Assembly (NCBI GenBank): GCA_017546785.1
Contig: JAFYRW010000042.1
Location: forward strand, 168,966-232,965
Source of the DNA: Bacteroidaceae bacterium
Lineage (GTDB): Bacteria > Bacteroidota > Bacteroidia > Bacteroidales > Bacteroidaceae
Reading direction: 5' to 3'
Length of the DNA: 64,000 bases
In this document: piece by piece, positions 24,493 through 33,396 of the stretch
How the letters are laid out: every line of letters starts with the position of its first letter
Position numbering within the stretch: position 1 is the first letter of the stretch
The notes under the pieces: model-generated
Told to the model about the DNA's origin: nothing
Databases searched by the model: none
Seen by the model: the letters and a program-made list of their open reading frames with translations, nothing else
Program-made: the position numbers and the translations under genes

Positions 24493-25782
24493 GTGAGAAC
24501 TATTGACGTTGGAATTCTGCTGTCGGAGCAGATAAATTTCGATTTTATCGGCGAATATTTGCTCGATGGAGTCGCTTTCTCGGGGCAATGTACCGTTGCT
24601 GTCGATGGTGGCAGGATATTGTTCAACGGTGCGCATTATGAGCGTCTGCAATTTGTGCCTTCGGGTGGCGATTCGAGCTTTCTGCTGCACGACGTTGTTA
24701 TTGGAGTGAATTTCCATTGGCAACGTTGCGAGAATCAGCGTTTCTGTGGCGAACTTATATTTATCCTCGAGTCGGGTAGGCTGCGTGCTGTCAATCGTCT
24801 CTCTGTCGAGGAGTATCTTGTGAGTGTAATATCGTCGGAAATGTCGGCGACAAGCTCTTTGGAGCTTCTTAAGGCTCATACGATAATCTCGCGCAGTTGG
24901 CTCTATGCTCAGCTGGGGCGTAAAAAATGCACCGAAGCTGTCAAAGGGTGGAGTAGTGACGAGGAGATTGTGCGCTGGTACGATAGGGACGACCATACTT
25001 TGTTCGATTTTTGCGCCGACGATCATTGTCAGCGCTATCAGGGAATTACCCGTGCGGCTAATCCTAATGTGCGTAGGGCGGTGCAGGAGACTGCCGATAT
25101 TGTCCTTAAATACGACGGCAATGTGTGCGATGCGCGTTTCAGCAAATGTTGCGGCGGAGTAACCGAGCGCTTCTCGGCTTGTTGGGAGAATGAGGACAAG
25201 CCTTATCTTGTGCCTCTGCGCGACGATGTCTCGGAACAGCCTATCGAACTTTGCGATGAGGCTGCTGCTCGTGCTTGGATAGAATCGCAGCCCGATGCAT
25301 TCTGCTCTAATGTCGATAAGGCAGTCCTTTCGCAGGTACTCAATGGTTACGATTGCGAGACTGCCGATTTTTACCGTTGGCGTGTGCGGTATTCGCAAAA
25401 AGAGTTGTCGGAGCTTGTAGCGCGACGTTCGGGTATTGATTTTGGAACAATTTATGAGCTTCTTCCTTTGGAGAGGGCCGCTTCAGGGCGCATCGTACGT
25501 CTGAAGATTCTCGGCGAAAAGGCTACTCGCATCATTGGTAAGGAGTTAGAGATCCGTCGCAGCTTGTCGGAGTCTCATCTTTATAGCTCGGCCTTTGTGG
25601 TTGATAAGGAGCTTGATGGGGAGTCGCAAGAGTCTTATTTTGTGATAAAGGGTGCCGGCTGGGGACACGGCGTAGGGCTTTGTCAGATAGGTGCGGCTGT
25701 GATGGGCGAAAAAGGCTATTCCTATGAAGAAATTCTCTCGCATTATTATCCCGGTTCCTATCTTGAATCGGTTCTTGTATGA
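24493..25782 (+). CDS. SpoIID/LytB domain protein
   Basis: 429 residues, starting at a GTG directly after the preceding stop codon. Residues about 95-330 match the SpoIID domain: VEEYLVSVISSEMSATSSLE with the catalytic-type Glu, AHTIISRSW, then FSKCCGG, and finally WGHGVGLCQIGA (about 397-408) with YYPGSYLE. SpoIID enzymes are lytic transglycosylases acting on denuded glycan strands. No signal peptide is obvious, which is odd for a wall enzyme. This organism group does not sporulate, so the role must differ. Immediate coupling to the GT2-DUF4922 fusion points to a shared envelope-glycan function. Confidence 0.88.
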   Translation: MRTIDVGILLSEQINFDFIGEYLLDGVAFSGQCTVAVDGGRILFNGAHYERLQFVPSGGDSSFLLHDVVIGVNFHWQRCENQRFCGELIFILESGRLRAVNRLSVEEYLVSVISSEMSATSSLELLKAHTIISRSWLYAQLGRKKCTEAVKGWSSDEEIVRWYDRDDHTLFDFCADDHCQRYQGITRAANPNVRRAVQETADIVLKYDGNVCDARFSKCCGGVTERFSACWENEDKPYLVPLRDDVSEQPIELCDEAAARAWIESQPDAFCSNVDKAVLSQVLNGYDCETADFYRWRVRYSQKELSELVARRSGIDFGTIYELLPLERAASGRIVRLKILGEKATRIIGKELEIRRSLSESHLYSSAFVVDKELDGESQESYFVIKGAGWGHGVGLCQIGAAVMGEKGYSYEEILSHYYPGSYLESVLV

Positions 25783-25831
25783 GGGTAATAGTGTATAAAT
25801 GCTTTTTATAATATAAAAAGAGTCTGTTCTG

Positions 25832-25861
25832 TTGAAATGTGAAAGAAAATTATTATCTTTG
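25832..25861 (+). promoter_or_regulatory. Promoter of the exopolysaccharide locus
   Basis: TATCTTTG at 25854-25861 and TTG at 25832-25834, 19 bases apart. An AT-only palindrome (CTTTTTATA/TATAAAAAG, 25802-25820) precedes it. The start near 25868 leaves a 120-base leader. No flanking inverted repeats of the kind that flip capsule promoters were found. Confidence 0.6.
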
Positions 25862-25897
25862 CAGAATTGTAAATGTATAGTGCCTTAGTGGGGCTTT

Positions 25898-25919
25898 TTA
25901 TACAACAAATGTTGTATAA
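25898..25919. repeat. Palindrome in leader of polysaccharide locus
   Basis: TTATACAAC (25898-25906) and GTTGTATAA (25911-25919) form a perfect nine-base inverted repeat around AAAT, 30 bases inside the predicted transcript. It could be an operator for a dimeric regulator or a leader hairpin; there is no T run after it, so it is not a simple terminator. Confidence 0.55.
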
Positions 25920-25988
25920 TGTTAAAATGTGGATGACGGCACAATATTTTTGTTAAAATTTTCTTTTCTCTTTAAAAGATAAAACTAA

Positions 25989-26618
25989 ATGGAGCAGAAT
26001 TCTGTTGGTATCGTTATTTGCGATGGAATGAGTGTTGTGGGGCGTTTCGTTAAAAGGTCTTTCGACATTCTGTGTTCTTTGTTTGGTATGATATGCTTGT
26101 CTCCGGCTTATTTGGTGATATACATTGCTTTGCGTCGTCAGGGTGATGGACCGGTAATCTACAGACAGGAGAGAATAGGATACAAGGGTAAGCCTTTCTA
26201 TATTCTCAAATATCGTACAATGATTGTAGACTCGGAAGATGATGCGCCTGTACTCGCGGCAAAATGTGACGAGCGTCTCACTCCGGTCGGAAAATTCTTG
26301 CGCGAGCATCATCTTGACGAACTTCCTCAGCTTTTGAATGTATTCCGTGGAGAAATGTCGTTTGTGGGCCCTCGTCCCGAAAGACAATATTTTATAGACA
26401 AAATCAAGGAGCATAATCCCAATTACGATTATATCTATCTTATGCGTCCCGGCCTTACCTCGTTGGCTACACTCTACAATGGTTACACCGACACAATGGA
26501 AAAGATGCTTGTTCGCCTTGATATGGACCTTGAGTATTTGCAGAATCGTTCACTGTTGTTGGACTTAAAGATAATAGTTAAAACAGTGCTTTACATTGTA
26601 AGCGGAAAGAAATTTTAA
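25989..26618 (+). CDS. Priming sugar transferase (phosphoglycosyl transferase)
   Basis: 209 residues, monotopic phosphoglycosyl transferase (WcaJ C-terminal/PglC type) that starts a repeat unit by moving sugar-1-phosphate onto undecaprenyl phosphate. One membrane helix at about 27-47, then YRQERIGYKGKPFYILKYRT, the catalytic Asp-Glu in HHLDELPQLLNVFRGEMSFV, and the GPRPE motif. It lacks the large N-terminal membrane region of WcaJ. First gene of a locus that continues with export and polymerisation genes, so it fixes the first sugar; which sugar cannot be told. Confidence 0.93.
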   Translation: MEQNSVGIVICDGMSVVGRFVKRSFDILCSLFGMICLSPAYLVIYIALRRQGDGPVIYRQERIGYKGKPFYILKYRTMIVDSEDDAPVLAAKCDERLTPVGKFLREHHLDELPQLLNVFRGEMSFVGPRPERQYFIDKIKEHNPNYDYIYLMRPGLTSLATLYNGYTDTMEKMLVRLDMDLEYLQNRSLLLDLKIIVKTVLYIVSGKKF

Positions 26619-26633
26619 TTTAAAATATTGATT

Positions 26634-29165
26634 ATGAAGAAATTATATATATTGTCTGTTTTTGTGCTGTTAGTGCAGTTCGCTTTTGCGCAGCAGAGCC
26701 TTACCGATGATCAGATTCTCAATTATGTGATGATGGAGCAGCAGAAGGGTACCGACCAAAAGACCATTGCTGCCAAACTCGTACAGAAGGGTGTAACTGT
26801 TGATCGTTTGCGTAGCATACGCGACAAATTCAATGCTCAGGGCTCTCTTCCCGGTGCTGTTGATTTGTTGGGTACTGATATGAAGACCGACCGTTCGCGT
26901 TCAACCGAAGCTCAGTTGAAGGACAATAAGCAACGTCGTCAGAGCAATATGGTGCGCTCTACACGCGAGGCTAACTCATTCAGCACAATGAGTGCGGGCG
27001 ACAAGCAGTTGATGCTCGAGGATGAAATGGGATTCCTTGATATTGACTCTGTGCTCTATTACGAGAATCTTTTCAAGGACGAGATTCCTGTCTTTGGACG
27101 CAATATCTTCAACAATGAACTTATCTCCTTTGAGCCTACGGTGAATATCCCTATTCCAGCAAACTATGTGTTGGGCTCGGGCGATCAGGTAATAATCGAT
27201 ATTTGGGGTGCTTCTCAGACAATCATCGACGAGGAAATTTCTCCCGATGGATTCATCGTTGCCGAGGGTTATGGTCCTTTGAGATTGGCCGGAAAGACTA
27301 TCTCCGAGGCTAACGAATATGTAAAGGGTGCGCTTGGCGAAATTTACAATGGCTCACAGATTAGTCTTACCGTTGGAACAATACGTACAATACAGGTTCA
27401 GGTGATGGGTGAGGTAACAACTCCAGGAACTTATACCTTGAGCGCTCTCTCGACAGCCTTTAACGCAATGTATGCAGCAGGAGGCATAAGTGAGTTCGGT
27501 ACCTTGCGTGCAATAAAGGTCTATCGCAGCAGCAAGCTTATTTCTACTATCGATATTTACGAATATATCTTTAACGGAAATACCAGCGGCAATGTGCGTC
27601 TGCAGGACGACGATGTAATTGTTGTCGGTGCATACGATGCTTTGGTAAATATTCAGGGAAAGGTTAAGCGTCCTATGTTCTACGAAATGAAAGAGGACGA
27701 GAAGCTCTCTTCTCTTGTTGAATATTCGGGTGGATTCTCGGGCGACGCATACAAGAACAATCTTCGCGTGATACGCAAGAGTGGACGCGAATATTCTATC
27801 CACACAGTAGGACGGGATGAACTGTCGGCGTTTGCACTGCACGATGGAGACTCTGTTTTTGTAGACTCTGTTATTCCTCGTTTTGCTAACAAGTTAGAGA
27901 TTAACGGAGCGATATTCTACCCCGGACAGTATGAGTATGGAAAGAAAATACGCACAGTACGTCAACTTGTTGAGGCAGCAGGAGGCGTTCGCGAGGATGC
28001 TTTCTTGAATCGCGTATTGTTGCATCATCATAATTTCGATAATACGATAGAGGCAAAATCATTGAATCTTGCCGGAATTCTTGACGGAACATCTCCCGAC
28101 GTTGAATTGCGCAGCAACGACGTACTCTTTGTTCCCAGCGAGAGTGAGATGCGTGGCGATGAGATAATAAAAGTGGGTGGCGAGGTACGTTATCCCGGTA
28201 CATATAAATTTGCCGAGAATACAACCATCGAGGATGCTGTACTACAAGCCGGAGGTATTACTCGTGCTGCTTCTATGGTAAAGGTCGATGTATTCCGTCA
28301 GTTGTACGATCCTAAGGCAGTCAAGGAGTCGGAGCAGATATCAGAGACATTCAGCTTTGAGCTTAAGGACGGCTTTATGGTAGGCGACGGTCAGAACTTT
28401 ATACTTAAGCCCTACGACGAGGTTTATGTGCGCAAGAGTCCGTTGTACAACGATATTCAGAATGTGACAATAAAGGGTGCGGTGAACTTTGCCGGTGAGT
28501 ATGCTATGGTAAACAAGAACTATCGTTTGAGTGACCTTGTTGAGTCGGCCGGCGGCCTTTCTATTACAGCCCATCCTCGCGGAGCTTATCTCTACCGCAA
28601 ATTAACGGTAGACGAACTTGAGCAGCGCGAGATTCTTCAGGTAAATTCACAGATTCAGCTATACGAGGAGCGTCTGAAGAGCGGTAACGCCAATATCGCG
28701 GCATTGGACTCTTTGAACAAGTTGAAATTGAATCTCGGTGACTATTATCCCGTTGCGATAAACCTTGAGGATGCCTTGAACAACCCCTCGGGCAGCGAGA
28801 ACCTTACTCTGAGAGACGGTGATATCGTGAGCGTTCCCGAGTATTCTTCGACAGTGAAGATTAGCGGAGAGGTCCGTCATCCTATATCAATTACTTGGGA
28901 AAAGGGTAAAAAGTTGAGCTACTACATAAAGCACGCAGGAGGTTACTCCGATGCTGCCAAGAAGAGCGGAGTATACGCTGTTTATATGAATGGTAGTGTC
29001 GAGAAAATCTCAAAGACATCGTCAAAATCGATAGAGCCCGGATGCGAGATTATCGTTCCGCGTAAGAATGAGCGTCGTTGGACTTCTGCCGAGATTATGT
29101 CGGTAAGTACATCTTCACTCTCAATTGTGTCGATGCTCGTGACACTTATAAATGTTCTTAAGTAA
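26634..29165 (+). CDS. Outer-membrane polysaccharide export protein (Wza-like, SLBB)
   Basis: 843 residues from the ATG at 26634. A signal peptide ends at QFAFAQ. A helical region (to about 160) precedes the polysaccharide export domain (PANYVLGSGDQVIIDIWGAS, about 180-200). After it come several SLBB domains, recognisable by repeated phrases such as VMGEVTTPGTYTL, GGVREDAFLNRV, VGGEVRYPGTYKF, GAVNFAGEYAM and SGEVRHPISI, each followed by an AGG turn. A hydrophobic C-terminal helix is the likely outer-membrane segment. It is much longer than Wza (about 380), as is typical for Bacteroidetes. It starts 15 bases after the sugar transferase and is followed by the Wzz gene. Confidence 0.92.
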   Translation: MKKLYILSVFVLLVQFAFAQQSLTDDQILNYVMMEQQKGTDQKTIAAKLVQKGVTVDRLRSIRDKFNAQGSLPGAVDLLGTDMKTDRSRSTEAQLKDNKQRRQSNMVRSTREANSFSTMSAGDKQLMLEDEMGFLDIDSVLYYENLFKDEIPVFGRNIFNNELISFEPTVNIPIPANYVLGSGDQVIIDIWGASQTIIDEEISPDGFIVAEGYGPLRLAGKTISEANEYVKGALGEIYNGSQISLTVGTIRTIQVQVMGEVTTPGTYTLSALSTAFNAMYAAGGISEFGTLRAIKVYRSSKLISTIDIYEYIFNGNTSGNVRLQDDDVIVVGAYDALVNIQGKVKRPMFYEMKEDEKLSSLVEYSGGFSGDAYKNNLRVIRKSGREYSIHTVGRDELSAFALHDGDSVFVDSVIPRFANKLEINGAIFYPGQYEYGKKIRTVRQLVEAAGGVREDAFLNRVLLHHHNFDNTIEAKSLNLAGILDGTSPDVELRSNDVLFVPSESEMRGDEIIKVGGEVRYPGTYKFAENTTIEDAVLQAGGITRAASMVKVDVFRQLYDPKAVKESEQISETFSFELKDGFMVGDGQNFILKPYDEVYVRKSPLYNDIQNVTIKGAVNFAGEYAMVNKNYRLSDLVESAGGLSITAHPRGAYLYRKLTVDELEQREILQVNSQIQLYEERLKSGNANIAALDSLNKLKLNLGDYYPVAINLEDALNNPSGSENLTLRDGDIVSVPEYSSTVKISGEVRHPISITWEKGKKLSYYIKHAGGYSDAAKKSGVYAVYMNGSVEKISKTSSKSIEPGCEIIVPRKNERRWTSAEIMSVSTSSLSIVSMLVTLINVLK

Positions 29166-29183
29166 ACATTATTCTGACCTATT

Positions 29184-30245
29184 ATGGAAAATAAATCACG
29201 AATAAAGGAATTGCAGGATGACTTTATGGCACTGAAGCGCTTCGTAGGCTTTATGTGGAGCTGTCGTGTAACCTATATTATATATATGGCCATTGCAGGA
29301 GTGGTGGCTCTTGTAATTGCTTTCAGCATACCTAAGACCTATTCAACGACAGTAATGTTGGCACCCGAGACAAAAAACGATATTTCGGGTGGATTGTCGG
29401 GACTTGCCAATCTCGCAGGAATAAGTATGGGTAATATGAATGACGATGCCTATACTGTCGATCTTTATCCTACAATAATATCGTCGAGAGACTTTCTTCT
29501 CGATATATATGATATGAGGGTCGTGTCGCTTGCCGAGGGAATAGATACGACCTATAATGTCTATCTTTCGGAGTATCAAAAGTCGGCGTGGTGGTCTTAT
29601 CCCGGAATATGGCTGGGTGAGCTTCTCTCGTCCGACAAAGAAGAGAAGGCCGAAGAAGAGCTCCTTCCCGCTCTTAGCCGACGACTCACAAAAGAGGAGT
29701 ATGTTGCCTGCAATACCATAAAAGGAAAGATTCGTTGCCTTGTGAATGCCGTTTCTGGCATTATCACAATTACTGTCAGCGATCAGGACCCTGAAATATC
29801 GGCAATGGTGGCCGACTCGGTGGTGGCAAAGCTCAACAACTTTATAATGGACTACAGAACACGTAAGGCTCGTGCCGACTATGAGTATATCTCAAGCATC
29901 TGCGATAGTGCAAAGAGTGCTTATCTCGACGTTCAGAAGCGTTACACCGACTATGTGGCATCGCATACGAATATCTATTCTCCTGTGAATAAGGCTCAGA
30001 TGGAGTTCTTGTCAAACGAGGTATCTCTTGCCTATTCGGCATATAGTCAGGTGTCGTCGCAGAAGCAGATGGCACAGGCTAAGATAATGGAGTCTATCCC
30101 AGTCTATACATTTATAGAATCGGCTTATGTTCCTGTGCTGGCATCTTCGCCCCGCAAGATGATAATACTGATTTTCTTTGTCTTTATAGGCTTCTTGGCA
30201 GCCACCATAAAAATATCTGTCAAAAAAATTAGCAGCAAGAAATGA
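29184..30245 (+). CDS. Wzz-type chain-length determinant
   Basis: 353 residues, inner-membrane polysaccharide co-polymerase. Membrane helices at about 26-48 and 325-345 flank a large periplasmic domain, with an opening PKTYSTTVMLAPE and a long helical part before the second helix. No tyrosine-kinase domain is attached, and none is encoded next to it. Its stop overlaps the start of the polymerase-like gene (ATGA). Confidence 0.88.
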   Translation: MENKSRIKELQDDFMALKRFVGFMWSCRVTYIIYMAIAGVVALVIAFSIPKTYSTTVMLAPETKNDISGGLSGLANLAGISMGNMNDDAYTVDLYPTIISSRDFLLDIYDMRVVSLAEGIDTTYNVYLSEYQKSAWWSYPGIWLGELLSSDKEEKAEEELLPALSRRLTKEEYVACNTIKGKIRCLVNAVSGIITITVSDQDPEISAMVADSVVAKLNNFIMDYRTRKARADYEYISSICDSAKSAYLDVQKRYTDYVASHTNIYSPVNKAQMEFLSNEVSLAYSAYSQVSSQKQMAQAKIMESIPVYTFIESAYVPVLASSPRKMIILIFFVFIGFLAATIKISVKKISSKK

Positions 30246-31432
30246 ACCGCGCCGATTTAAAGCAGAAGATCGGCAACTGGTTATATATGCTTTTGATATT
30301 TCTGTTTGTTGCCGACCCGACAAACACTATATTGCACGCAAAGAACCCTCTTTTTGCGCTATTCTTCTGCTATAATCTTGCATTCTTTAGAACCGATTGG
30401 AAAAAATTGGTCTACTTTTTTATTCCTGTCCTTGCAATAACTTTTTCGTGGGTTATTGCAATGATGCGTGGCATTGTTGTCGATGCCGACGAGCTCAAAG
30501 GTGTATATACGGCATTTCTTCCAATGTTGCTTTTAATGTGGAACGATAGATACGACGTTGTGCGTCTGTCTATTCTTCCGGTGGTATTTACTGCCACTAT
30601 TGTAATTATTCTCTTTTGGATAATATTCTTTGTGCCTCAATTGGAGCATCCTATATATGTATATATGATGAAGCACGGAGGAACAATTATGATGACCAAC
30701 CGCTATTTTATCGGAGTGAAGCTCTTCTGTATGTATCCAAAATCTACGGTAGCTTTCCTGCCTGTCTTTGGTTGGACTCTCTATAATCTGTTGAAGACAA
30801 AGAAGGTAACCCTTTCTAAACTTTTCCCGGTGGCTATGCTTATGCATATGTTCCTTATTAGTGGAACGCGTAGCTCTATCCTGCTTCCGGTGCTGCTTGC
30901 GGCTGTAATACTTTTTATCTATTGCCGAAATAGAAGGTATCTTAATTATATCTTCTATCCGGCATTTGCGCTGTTCATATTCCTCTTTGTCGTGCTGTTG
31001 GGAATGCTGCTGCTTGAGAGCAACGAGTACTCCAATATGGTCAAATATGGCCATTTGACCTCTTATGTGGAACTTTTCAGCGAGAATCCTCATTATATGC
31101 TCATAGGGCAGGGTCCTGCGACCGATTTTTATTCAAAGGGATTCAGCGGCTTTACGCTAAAGACTGAATGGACCTATCTTGAAATGGTGCGTAACTATGG
31201 ATTGCTCTGCATTCCTATATTATATGTGCTTTTGTGTCCTATCTTCTCGTTGATGCGTCGCGAACGTCGCAACGATTCGGTGCTTGCAATGTGTCTTACA
31301 TATATTATATACCTTGTGATTGCCGGAACCAACCCTCTATTGCTCTCTTCGACCGGAATGTTGGTGCTTCTCTCAATGTATAGCTATGTTGATAGGGTAG
31401 AGCGCAGTCTGACACAAAAAGAGGAAGAATAG
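30242..31432 (+). CDS. O-antigen ligase / Wzy-like polymerase
   Basis: 396 residues with about ten membrane helices and a large loop around 270-320 (MLIGQGPATDFYSKGFSGF then LKTEWTYLEMVRNYGLL), the pattern of the O-antigen ligase/polymerase superfamily. SGTRSSILLPVLL (around 202-214) is also typical. Its position right after Wzz and before glycosyltransferases favours polymerase (Wzy) over ligase. Sequence alone cannot settle that. Confidence 0.85.
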   Translation: MNRADLKQKIGNWLYMLLIFLFVADPTNTILHAKNPLFALFFCYNLAFFRTDWKKLVYFFIPVLAITFSWVIAMMRGIVVDADELKGVYTAFLPMLLLMWNDRYDVVRLSILPVVFTATIVIILFWIIFFVPQLEHPIYVYMMKHGGTIMMTNRYFIGVKLFCMYPKSTVAFLPVFGWTLYNLLKTKKVTLSKLFPVAMLMHMFLISGTRSSILLPVLLAAVILFIYCRNRRYLNYIFYPAFALFIFLFVVLLGMLLLESNEYSNMVKYGHLTSYVELFSENPHYMLIGQGPATDFYSKGFSGFTLKTEWTYLEMVRNYGLLCIPILYVLLCPIFSLMRRERRNDSVLAMCLTYIIYLVIAGTNPLLLSSTGMLVLLSMYSYVDRVERSLTQKEEE

Positions 31433-31496
31433 CCTAAATTTAAAAATTGTTAAGAATTTGCAATAGTACAAATGTGCAAGGCTTGCAAAAAATGTG

Positions 31497-31504
31497 TATT
31501 TTTG
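31497..31504 (+). promoter_or_regulatory. -7 element TATTTTTG before the GT2 pair
   Basis: A perfect TAnnTTTG match 50 bases upstream of the first of two GT2 genes, in a 121-base gap. The TTG nearest upstream (31483-31485) is too close for a usual -33 element. Confidence 0.4.
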
Positions 31505-31553
31505 CACCACCAAGCAAAAGGTTGAATATTGTTGGAGAAAATAGTTTGATAAT

Positions 31554-32453
31554 ATGTCGGATAAAGTACAGGTTTTAATGTCTACATATAACGGGATGCG
31601 TTTCCTGCCCGAGCAGCTCGCTTCGGTCTATTCGCAGGAGGGTGTTTCTGTTGCTCTGCTTGTGCGTGACGACGCTTCGACCGACGGTACCTGTGCTTTG
31701 TTGGATGAGGAGCAGGCTGCCGGACGTCTGCAGTGGTATAATGGCGGTAATCTTGGTCCGGCGCTTAGTTTTTGGGATACTCTGCATAAGGCTCCCGAGG
31801 CTGCTTACTATGCATTCTGCGATCAGGATGATGTTTGGGACAGCGACAAGCTTAAGGTTGCTGTTGAGCAGTTGCGCACTTCGGAGGATACTCCTGCGCT
31901 CTATTTCTGTCAGACACGACTTACCGATGAGGCTCTTGTAGAGATTCCCAGCGTAAGAATCGATCCTCTCCTGACATATGGAGAATCTCTTGTTTATCAT
32001 TTTGTTACCGGCTGTACAATGGTGTTTAACGATGCTATGCGTCGCGAACTGTTGTGCTATACTCCCTCTTATATGAGAATGCACGATATATGGATTTATT
32101 CTGTTGCGCAGGCTGTGGGAGCAAAAATTTATTTCGACAGCACTCCTCATATGAGCTACCGACAGCACGGCAGCAATGTCGTAGGACAGAAGAACTCAAA
32201 AAGATTCGTGTGGCGCAACCGATTGGAACGCATAGCAAAGAACGAGCATATAAGGTCTATTATGGCGCAGGAACTATTGCGTGGCTACGGCAGCAAGATG
32301 CAGCCCGAGCATAAGGCATTGACAACACTCGCTGCTACATATAGAACCTCTTTCCTATCGTGGATTAAGTTGTTCTTCACACGCAAGACAAAGTGTGCTC
32401 CCCTTTCGATAAACATTACAAGTAAAATAGCTATTCTGTTTAGAATATTCTGA
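31554..32453 (+). CDS. GT2 family glycosyltransferase
   Basis: 299 residues. GT-A fold markers: VLMSTYNGMRFLPEQL (about 4-19), VRDDASTDGT, YYAFCDQDDVWDSDK (DQDD metal site, around 90), and a VTGCTMVFND block. This resembles rhamnosyltransferase-type GT2 proteins. It ends four bases before the next GT2 gene. Acceptor and donor are unknown. Confidence 0.9.
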   Translation: MSDKVQVLMSTYNGMRFLPEQLASVYSQEGVSVALLVRDDASTDGTCALLDEEQAAGRLQWYNGGNLGPALSFWDTLHKAPEAAYYAFCDQDDVWDSDKLKVAVEQLRTSEDTPALYFCQTRLTDEALVEIPSVRIDPLLTYGESLVYHFVTGCTMVFNDAMRRELLCYTPSYMRMHDIWIYSVAQAVGAKIYFDSTPHMSYRQHGSNVVGQKNSKRFVWRNRLERIAKNEHIRSIMAQELLRGYGSKMQPEHKALTTLAATYRTSFLSWIKLFFTRKTKCAPLSINITSKIAILFRIF

Positions 32454-32457
32454 CACA

Positions 32458-33246
32458 ATGAAAAAGCCTGTTATATCAATAGTTACAATCTGTTTCAATA
32501 GTGCGGCAACCATAGAGGAGACAATCCTCAGTGTGTTGGGGCAGAATTATCCATTGCTCGATTATGTGATAATTGACGGTGGATCGACCGATGGAACTAT
32601 AGATATTGTGGAGCGATACAAGGATAAGCTGGGTTATTTCCGCTCCGAACCTGATGAGGGTATCAGCGATGCGTTCAACAAGGGAATAAAGAACTCAAAG
32701 GGCGATATTATCGCAATAATAAACAGCGACGATATTCTGCTGCCGGGTGTGCTGGACAAGGTTGCCGAATATTACGACGAGGCGACCGATATTTATCGCG
32801 GTAATGTCATAATACGCAACAAAGAGACAAACTTTACCGGACGCGATATTCCGTCGATGAAATTCCCTCTTATGCCATTCTTTGTGAATGTCGATCATCA
32901 GGGTACATTCGTTGCGGCAAAGGCACACAAGCGCTGGGGCTATTACGATAAGAAGTTCCGCTATATGATGGACCACGACTTTTTGGCTCGTTGCTATCAG
33001 GGTGGCGCAATATTCAAATATATGCCCGTTGATGTTGCGGAGTTTCGCCTGGGAGGAGTGTCGGTGGCCTCTATCCCTCAGAAACGATACGACCTTGAGC
33101 ATATTGTGCTGAACAATGGCGGCAGCCGTATGCTTGCCAAATTCTGCTATTTCTATTTCTGGTCGTTCGACCTTGTGAAAAGAATAGTTATCAAGCTCTT
33201 TGGACTCAATTTTCTCAAGCGCCTGCACTATCGTAAGGTCGATTGA
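32458..33246 (+). CDS. GT2 family glycosyltransferase
   Basis: 262 residues. SIVTICFNSAATIEETILSV (about 6-25), IIDGGSTDGTIDIVERY, the short SEPDEGISDAFNKGI segment and INSDD (around 90) mark a WcaA/SpsA-like GT2, with the DDHD-like MMDHDFLAR later. It is co-transcribed with the preceding GT2. A 150-base gap with a possible promoter follows. Confidence 0.92.
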   Translation: MKKPVISIVTICFNSAATIEETILSVLGQNYPLLDYVIIDGGSTDGTIDIVERYKDKLGYFRSEPDEGISDAFNKGIKNSKGDIIAIINSDDILLPGVLDKVAEYYDEATDIYRGNVIIRNKETNFTGRDIPSMKFPLMPFFVNVDHQGTFVAAKAHKRWGYYDKKFRYMMDHDFLARCYQGGAIFKYMPVDVAEFRLGGVSVASIPQKRYDLEHIVLNNGGSRMLAKFCYFYFWSFDLVKRIVIKLFGLNFLKRLHYRKVD

Positions 33247-33325
33247 AAGTGAGTCTCAAAGCAGGCACTTTTTGTCGTAAGGGTAAATTTACCTTTTTAA
33301 AATAGTATTCTTACATATTTTTTTT

Positions 33326-33333
33326 TATTTTTG
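33326..33333 (+). promoter_or_regulatory. -7 element TATTTTTG before radical SAM gene
   Basis: TAnnTTTG match 63 bases upstream of the ATG at 33397, within a T-rich tract, so chance is possible. It supports the internal ATG rather than the longer in-frame start at 33331, which would overlap the element. Confidence 0.4.
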
Positions 33334-33396
33334 CCATTGGAAATAAGGGGGCTTGTGCTCTCCTTAGATTGTTTGTGTATAAAAGTTTGGAGCAAT

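Noticed and set aside
24493..25782. SpoIID domain as evidence of sporulation
   Set aside because: SpoIID/LytB domains occur in many non-sporulating Bacteroidetes, and no other spore gene is present.
25802..25861. Invertible capsule promoter
   Set aside because: I found no pair of inverted repeats flanking the promoter and no invertase gene; only single local palindromes.
33331..33396. Longer start of the radical SAM protein
   Set aside because: The extension overlaps the -7 element and lacks similarity to the family; the ATG at 33397 gives the usual beginning.
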